Positions 58,420-64,000 of a DNA stretch of 64,000 nt are shown here, piece after piece. Source of the stretch: Rutstroemia sp. NJR-2017a BVV2 (taxonomy: Eukaryota; Ascomycota; Leotiomycetes; Helotiales; Rutstroemiaceae); NCBI GenBank assembly GCA_002946415.1, contig NJPS01000057.1, forward strand, positions 1 through 64,000, written 5' to 3'. The translations under genes and the position numbers were made by a program. Below the pieces are notes generated by a model. It saw only the letters and a program-made list of their open reading frames with translations. It was not told the origin of the DNA and did not search any database. Every line of letters begins with the position of its first letter. Positions within the stretch are counted from its first letter, which is position 1.

Positions 58420-59105
58420 GATCGATGCCCGTCATCAAATCTGCACGAAAAAAGCAGTCTCAGCGGCTCTCAAGCTTACTTATCTTCAATGGTCAGGAGT
58501 CTGACGCCGTGGAAGCGACTCTACTAAGGTAGGTCCTCGCCAGTAGCCTGATCAAGAAAGCTCTAGATACCGATAATTTTGCGGTGTGTCTCGCTCTAGT
58601 TCTGCATGCATTAAGTGTAACGGGAGTTCAGTTATCCGCTTCAAATGTGTGGCTGTCAATCATCGTCGCTTGCATCGCCTTGCATGGAGGCTGAGCTTAT
58701 GAAGTTATGTGGAGGCTATGCATCCAACGAAATGTAACGATAGCACCGCACGGTTCTATCGTCTTCTTCTTTCTCTTTCCCCGCAGAACGCACATGGATC
58801 GTATTGTCGCTTTATTACCTTGATATATGACACCTAAGGTTCTTGGATTGAATGGTCCCGTCTGGCCTTAGTCCTCACCAGCCGTGCTTTCATCTGGCAG
58901 GAAGGAAATTTCAACTGATACCCCAGTAATTGCCACTACTGCCGTACCATACTCCCCACCATTTCAGAGATCTTCAAAATCGCTAACCGCCCCATACAAA
59001 TTCCTCTTGACACTACCTCTACTCGTTCCAGGCCATTGCCAGGGTCTACTTCATATATCACTCGGCATCGACTTGGCCTCATAGTTGCCAACGTAGCGAG
59101 CCAGA
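58420..59105. promoter_or_regulatory. Divergent promoter region
   Basis: 686 nt between two divergently transcribed genes (57353-58419 minus and 59106-62951 plus). It must hold both promoters. I see no clear operator-like repeat. Confidence 0.4.
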
Positions 59106-62100
59106 ATGGTGGTAATGGCACTCAGCCTTCCAGTCGCAGCCGCCGCCACCGACGGTGAAATCTCAGATGAAGTAGGCACCGTTGCTAGGAACGAAGCTCT
59201 GAATTCTCTCCGTCATCTCGGACGAAAGTTTTCCTTCTTTCCAAAGCCCAAATCCAAGTGGCCAGATTCGGAGCAATCAGTGGGCAGGTTCTGCGGAATG
59301 CAAAAAAGATATAGTTATTGGGAAGCTAAAGGGAAAGCTCAAGAAGCTTTCAACGTGTTGAGTCCGAAAATAGCAGACCTTTTGGAACGCTCTTGCGGAC
59401 CAGTTCCGTCATCAAGCCAAATAATCTATGATATCTTCATGGTTGGAGAGACGCCACACACAGCAATACCGCATATCATGTTTTCCTGCCGAAAGTCTGA
59501 ACCAAGAAAGGCGGCGATGGAGACGTTGAAGAAGAGCGGACTGCTCAGCAACTATTCTGGCATTAAAACCGGGCATTGGCAGTTTCCACCACATATCATG
59601 GACCCTCAGCCCTTAGCATCCGAAGAAGATTTCGATATGGACACTGAAGTAGTTGACTCGAAAGTGCTCTTGGTTCCTTCATATGAATCTTTTTCAACCA
59701 CATTACCAACGCTGTTGTCCACAACTATCTCAGCAACACGACTTTATAAATTCGACACTCCGGGATCCCCTAATGCTTCGCTTAAGGCAACAGTTGGCAG
59801 TCTTGTCCGCTTCGCGGGAAAACCATTTTATTTTAGTGTTTCACATGCATTCTCTGAAGATGCCGACAAAGACCCTGAATCGGTGTTCGACAATGCGGAT
59901 GATGAGGACGATTCAGCTTTTGAATTTGGTGGTTTCGACGACGGGGAAGATGCAATTGACGAAGAGATGGACATCACAGGTAGCGGCAGTATGGATGAAG
60001 AGGTGAATATCACAGGTAGCGGCAGTATGACTTCGGAGTCTAGTGGTTTCCCGGACGATTTTAACGAAGATTTCAAAGAAAGCCCAGGAAGTTCAGACCG
60101 CGCTGCCTCAAAAGACACTGCAAAGCTACTATCAGAAATGGCAGAATCTTGGAGCAAGGAGAGCCTCAAACATAAAGTACAAGCACCTTTCCAGAGTCAG
60201 CTCAAAATCGGAGAAACCGAGAACTCTGATATGAACTATGCTGCTGTTTACTTGTTGTCGACTAATTTGGATTATGCTTTGATTGAACTTGACAGAGAGC
60301 ATAACCTCACACCAGCATCGGAGCAGCTTCCTAACATTTCATTGGAAAACGCACGGAAGATTCCCTCTGGAGAGACGGATATAATGACTGTAACTGGGTC
60401 AAGCGGTCTGTTATTTGGAGTTCTATCTGGCAGGCCGTCATATGTTCGCCTCATTTCTGCTACAACATTCCAAGAGGCCTTTACAGTCACAATTAAGGGA
60501 CCACTCATGCCTGGTGATTCTGGTTCTATCGTCTTGAATTCAAAGACCGGAGAAGTGTATGGCCACATGATCGTGGGTAGCACTGCTTCTAGAATCGCCT
60601 ATATTATACCAGCGATCAATGTCCTTAAGGATTTGAAGCTCCGCGAAGAACATACCCAGGAGACATCAGAAGTTGAAGCGCCAACTTTCCAGATAGAACA
60701 TAACGACGAGGAGACTGCTCCCAGGGAGAGCGAGTTCCCACCAGACTCAAAGACTCTTCCAGCAGTAACCGCACCCGTTGTCTACCAAGCCGAAAAATCC
60801 AAGATGGATACCGAAGACGATAGTTCTGACGTCCAAGTACTAGAGACAACGAATTTCGAGTATAAACCAATCAGCCTCAAGGGGCCTGGCTTTCGCCTTC
60901 TCCGACTACTCAAAGGCAATAATGGTCCTATTCAATGTCAGCTTTTTGAGTCGGAGCTCTCCATACCAGAACACACCACTGCCTCCCCAGAACAGATCTA
61001 TAGCTATGAGGCTTTATCTTACACATGGGCAAACGCATCTAGATCATGTAATATAATCGTTAATGGGAGCAACATGACAGTAACGATGAATACATATCTT
61101 GCACTTCAAAGCCTCCGTTACGAAGAAGAAGATCGGGTCCTTTGGATTGACACCATTTGTATCAATCAGAATGATAAAGAAGAAGAAAGCCAGCAAATTC
61201 AGCAGTTAGGATCTATTTACAGCAGGGCTGAACGAGTAATCATCTGGCTAGGCGAATATACTTATGATACGGACTTTGTTATGCATCATATGAAGCACCT
61301 AGAGAATAGAGGTTTTAAAGACATCTCTAATTGCCAGGAAATTTTAGACAAGCAGTGGGCTAATACTGGGTCACTGGTAGTACGCGATTTGACGCTTAAG
61401 CAAAGAGACGTTTTTGTTGAAAGCCTAAACTCACTCCTTCATCGAAGTTGGTTTGAAAGAGTCTGGATTATACAAGAAATCGCCAATGCTCAAGTTGCTG
61501 AAACCCCCGACGGAGGTAAATCTGTTTCAGCAGAATTCCACAACAGCGAAGCGACTGACCCTGGAGATAAAATTCATGTCGTACTAGGTGTATCTTCAAT
61601 TGCATACGACGCCAGTCTCAGAGCAGACTATAAGGGGACTCTTGAAGATATTACTTTCGTTACTAATTTATTATTAATTAATCTTAACGAGTTAGCCCCT
61701 CCTATCCGCCGTTTCTTCGAATCGACACTGCTAGGGTTCTTACAAGATTTGGTTGTACTTCCCAATAAAGCGAATAAGTACGTACAAAATACTTCGTCTA
61801 GGCCAGTTTTAGAGCCATGGCTTAAGATAGGCAACGCGGAGGTAAATTCAAGAGACTATGATAGTGAAATGCTGCTATTATGGGCTGCACAGAGTGGGCA
61901 CGAGGCGGTAGTAAAGCTACTGCTCGAGAGAGGTGCTCACCTTGAGACTATGGATAAGTCGAATCGGACGCCGCTATCATTGGCTGCAAGAAACGGGTAC
62001 GAGGCGGTAGTAAAGCTGCTGCTCGAGAGAGGTGCTCACCTTGAGACTATGGATGAGTGGAATCAGACGCCGCTATTATTGGCTGCACAACATGGGCACG

Positions 62101-62951
62101 AGGCAGTAGTAAAGCTGCTGCTCGATAGAGGTGCTGATATTGAATTTAAGGGTGGATGGAATGGAACGCCGTTGTTACAGGCTGCAACGAACGGGCACGA
62201 GGCGGTAGTGAAGCTGCTGCTCGAGAGAGGTGCTTACATTGAGACTATGGATAAGTCGAATCGGACGCCGCTATCATTGGCTGCAGAACATGGGCACGAG
62301 GCGGTAGTAAAGCTGCTGCTCGAGAGAGATACTTACCTTGAGACTATGAATAAGTGGAATCAGACGCCGCTATTATTGGCTGTACAACATGGGCACGAGG
62401 CGGTAGTAAAGCTGCTGCTCGATAGGGGTGCTGATATTGAATCTAATAGTGGATGGAATGGAACGCCGTTGTTACAGGCTGCAACGAACGGGCATAAGGC
62501 GGTAGTAAAGCTGCTGCTCGATAGAGGTGCTGATATTGAATTTAAGGGTGGATGGAATGGAATACCGTTGTCACAGGCTGCAAAGAACGGGCATGAGGCG
62601 GTAGTGAGGTTACTGGTTGAGGGAGGTACTGATATCGAAGCTAAGGATAGATTGGGTTATACGCCGCTATCATTGGCTGCAAAGTATGGGCACGAGGCGG
62701 TAGTAAAGCTGCTGCTGGAGAGAGGCGCTCACCTCGAGACCAAGGATAAACTTTATGATCGGACACCGCTACTATGGGCTGCAGAGTGTGGGCATGAGGC
62801 GGTAGTGAGGTTACTAGTTGAGGGAGGTGCTGATATCGGAGCTAAGGATAAACGGGATTATACACCGCTACTATGGGCTACAGAGATTGGGCATAAGGCA
62901 GTAGTGAAGCTACTGCTTGAGGCAAGGGATGATGGTGTAGTAGGGAGATGA
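59106..62951 (+). CDS. NLR-like receptor candidate: trypsin-like protease + HET domain + 11 ankyrin repeats
   Basis: Single uninterrupted frame of 1,281 residues. Residues ~200-510 form a chymotrypsin-like serine protease fold: His247 in YFSVSHAF, Asp389 in LDYALIEL and Ser472 in MPGDSGSIV, with the following VYGHMIVGS; the triad looks complete. Two acidic insertions (about 258-330) lie between His and Asp. A HET domain follows at ~634-800: YEALSYTWA, LRYEEEDRVLWIDTICINQN, YSRAERVIIWLG, WFERVWIIQEIA, then DPGDKIHVVLG. HET domains trigger cell death in fungal nonself recognition. Eleven ankyrin repeats (~922-1281) of 33 residues are almost identical (GHEAVVKLLLERGA). In fungal NLR-like proteins such repeats detect the ligand and evolve fast. 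There is no NACHT/NB-ARC between HET and ankyrins, where about 100 residues look degenerate. Cytosolic, no signal peptide. Confidence 0.88.
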   Translation: MVVMALSLPVAAAATDGEISDEVGTVARNEALNSLRHLGRKFSFFPKPKSKWPDSEQSVGRFCGMQKRYSYWEAKGKAQEAFNVLSPKIADLLERSCGPVPSSSQIIYDIFMVGETPHTAIPHIMFSCRKSEPRKAAMETLKKSGLLSNYSGIKTGHWQFPPHIMDPQPLASEEDFDMDTEVVDSKVLLVPSYESFSTTLPTLLSTTISATRLYKFDTPGSPNASLKATVGSLVRFAGKPFYFSVSHAFSEDADKDPESVFDNADDEDDSAFEFGGFDDGEDAIDEEMDITGSGSMDEEVNITGSGSMTSESSGFPDDFNEDFKESPGSSDRAASKDTAKLLSEMAESWSKESLKHKVQAPFQSQLKIGETENSDMNYAAVYLLSTNLDYALIELDREHNLTPASEQLPNISLENARKIPSGETDIMTVTGSSGLLFGVLSGRPSYVRLISATTFQEAFTVTIKGPLMPGDSGSIVLNSKTGEVYGHMIVGSTASRIAYIIPAINVLKDLKLREEHTQETSEVEAPTFQIEHNDEETAPRESEFPPDSKTLPAVTAPVVYQAEKSKMDTEDDSSDVQVLETTNFEYKPISLKGPGFRLLRLLKGNNGPIQCQLFESELSIPEHTTASPEQIYSYEALSYTWANASRSCNIIVNGSNMTVTMNTYLALQSLRYEEEDRVLWIDTICINQNDKEEESQQIQQLGSIYSRAERVIIWLGEYTYDTDFVMHHMKHLENRGFKDISNCQEILDKQWANTGSLVVRDLTLKQRDVFVESLNSLLHRSWFERVWIIQEIANAQVAETPDGGKSVSAEFHNSEATDPGDKIHVVLGVSSIAYDASLRADYKGTLEDITFVTNLLLINLNELAPPIRRFFESTLLGFLQDLVVLPNKANKYVQNTSSRPVLEPWLKIGNAEVNSRDYDSEMLLLWAAQSGHEAVVKLLLERGAHLETMDKSNRTPLSLAARNGYEAVVKLLLERGAHLETMDEWNQTPLLLAAQHGHEAVVKLLLDRGADIEFKGGWNGTPLLQAATNGHEAVVKLLLERGAYIETMDKSNRTPLSLAAEHGHEAVVKLLLERDTYLETMNKWNQTPLLLAVQHGHEAVVKLLLDRGADIESNSGWNGTPLLQAATNGHKAVVKLLLDRGADIEFKGGWNGIPLSQAAKNGHEAVVRLLVEGGTDIEAKDRLGYTPLSLAAKYGHEAVVKLLLERGAHLETKDKLYDRTPLLWAAECGHEAVVRLLVEGGADIGAKDKRDYTPLLWATEIGHKAVVKLLLEARDDGVVGR
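61860..62935 (+). repeat. Array of 11 ankyrin-coding repeats of 99 bp
   Basis: The units are strongly alike at DNA level (CACGAGGCGGTAGTAAAGCT recurs with few changes). Units cycle through three types by their last residues: MDKSNR, MDEWNQ/MNKWNQ and FKGGWNG/SNSGWNG. The cycle repeats, so a 297-bp block was duplicated. One unit (repeat 9) is one codon longer. Confidence 0.9.
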
Positions 62952-63218
62952 GAGCTTGGATATGATGTCTTCCTTCCCAGAATCGGATAGCAAGGATACC
63001 GATTCCCTGTTATCATCGTGGTGAATAACAAATATAGCAAGCTTCTTTTAGATTGATTCCGAACATGCAAATGTATGTGTATATATACTCCCTCAGTATT
63101 CCAATCTCCAACCCAAGTCCCATCCACCTATCCCAATCCCACTCCCAATATTATGCACACCCCATACTTTTCCACCCTCACAATCAACCTATTCACATCC
63201 CCCTTCCCCCTCCCCCCT

Positions 63219-64000
63219 CTACCCCTCACAACAAGCCACCGCCACCGCCGCCCCCAACAACGAGCTCTCCTCCGCATACATCAATTCCACCCTGCCCATC
63301 TCCCCCCCACTCGCACTCACCAATCCATCCAAAAACCCCTGCATACCACTTCGAAACCCCGGATAGTTCTCCAGCACAGACCCATTATACGCCACCACCG
63401 TATGCACCGAGTCCGCGGGCGCGATACCTTCTGCTTCGTTGCGCATGCTCCAGAGAGAATGCACACCTGCGGCGAGGAGGGCGCTGGCGCGTTGGGTGAC
63501 GAGGGAGGCGATGAGGCGGAGGGAGCGAATGTCTGAGGGAGTGGGGGTGTGCGGGGAGGGGTGCGTGGTGGAGAAGATTTGGATGGCGTGGGAGAGGGAG
63601 GGGGAGGGGTCGCTGGGGGGTTGTTAGTTTGGGTTGTTATATGGAATTGATTGAGGGACAAAAATAAGAGGAAAAAAGAGAAGGAAATAAACTCACGTCT
63701 CAATCCTAGACAACGTCTCCGTCTCCAACGAAAACTGCTCCCTAAGACTCAGCGGAACCACCCCCCCAAACAACCCCGCCGTCTGAATCCCATCCACCAA
63801 CACCATCCTCACAATCTCCCCGAGATACCCCCCACCCGTAAGATGTTCAAACGGTTGAAAATCCGGTGCCGGATGTGTAGCTTTGATCTTCTGATCCCAT
63901 TTCGTACACGGCAGGATCTTACCCCCAAACATCGACAGCTCGGTATTAACAATCACATGTTTAGCGCGCTCATGCCACGACGAAGGACGAATGCCAAACT
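63219..64000 (-). CDS. Hexokinase-family protein, C-terminal part (gene runs off the window)
   Basis: The minus-strand frame enters from beyond 64000, ends an exon at 63697, and resumes at 63612 after an 84-nt GT-AG intron (ETD join), stopping at 63219. About 232 codons are inside the window. The sequence matches the large domain of fungal hexokinases: VIVNTELSMFGGKILPCTKWD, FEHLTGGGYLGEIVRMVLVD, then ASLVTQRASALLAAGVHSLW, VAYNGSVLENYPGF and the C-terminal EESSLLGAAVAVA. The two glucose-contacting Glu positions (in NTE and in YLGE) are kept. The usual NTEWGAF reads NTELSMF, as in atypical or regulatory hexokinases, so catalytic activity is uncertain without the N-terminal part. Sugar phosphorylation in the cytosol is the family role. 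Confidence 0.85.

Noticed and set aside
1..64000. CRISPR arrays, operons, ribosome binding sites, rRNA genes
   Set aside because: The DNA is eukaryotic; no direct-repeat/spacer array or rRNA sequence was seen.

Overview
The window is nuclear DNA of a filamentous ascomycete. Genes carry short GT-AG introns with CTAAC/CTGAC branch points close to the acceptor, and the gene set is typical of Pezizomycotina (HET and ankyrin proteins, a P450, a GPI-type adhesin, a GPR1/FUN34/YaaH transporter). A helotialean (Leotiomycetes) source seems likely, but that is a guess from gene content. I rebuilt exon structures by eye from splice signals, frame continuity and domain co-linearity. None is supported by transcripts.

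Left half (1-23 kb). This part is gene-poor. I find only a CIA30-domain protein (4711-5873, minus, four exons, so no single long ORF reveals it) and a bZIP factor (7106-8037, minus). From 8 to 23 kb I see no convincing gene, only microsatellites, a 22-bp palindrome and a 1.3-kb patchwork of decayed tandem duplications at 19.4-20.7 kb.

Middle (23-41 kb). Single-copy metabolic genes: an acetate-type transporter, a secreted HD-domain hydratase, a cytochrome P450, an E2-like/F-box fusion, a D-2-hydroxyacid dehydrogenase and xanthine phosphoribosyltransferase. Among them are broken genes: a HeLo/DUF7580-like gene with one TAG, degenerate coding remnants beside it, and an uncharacterised gene with one in-frame TAG and a GC-AG intron.

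Right part (41-64 kb). This is accessory-looking DNA. It has a tandemly duplicated lineage-specific gene (one copy frameshifted), a MITE-like insertion with GGCTGCGAA inverted repeats, a 1,285-residue Ser/Thr-rich cell-surface protein, an MBL-fold hydrolase, and minisatellites including an 18-bp unit shared by two loci. It also holds a divergent pair made of a C-tail membrane protein and a 1,281-residue protein. The latter combines a trypsin-like protease domain with an apparently complete His/Asp/Ser triad, a HET domain and 11 nearly identical ankyrin repeats. I think this is the most interesting object here: it has the layout of a fungal NLR-like allorecognition or immune receptor in which a protease precedes the HET death domain. 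The 3' part of a hexokinase-family gene ends the window.
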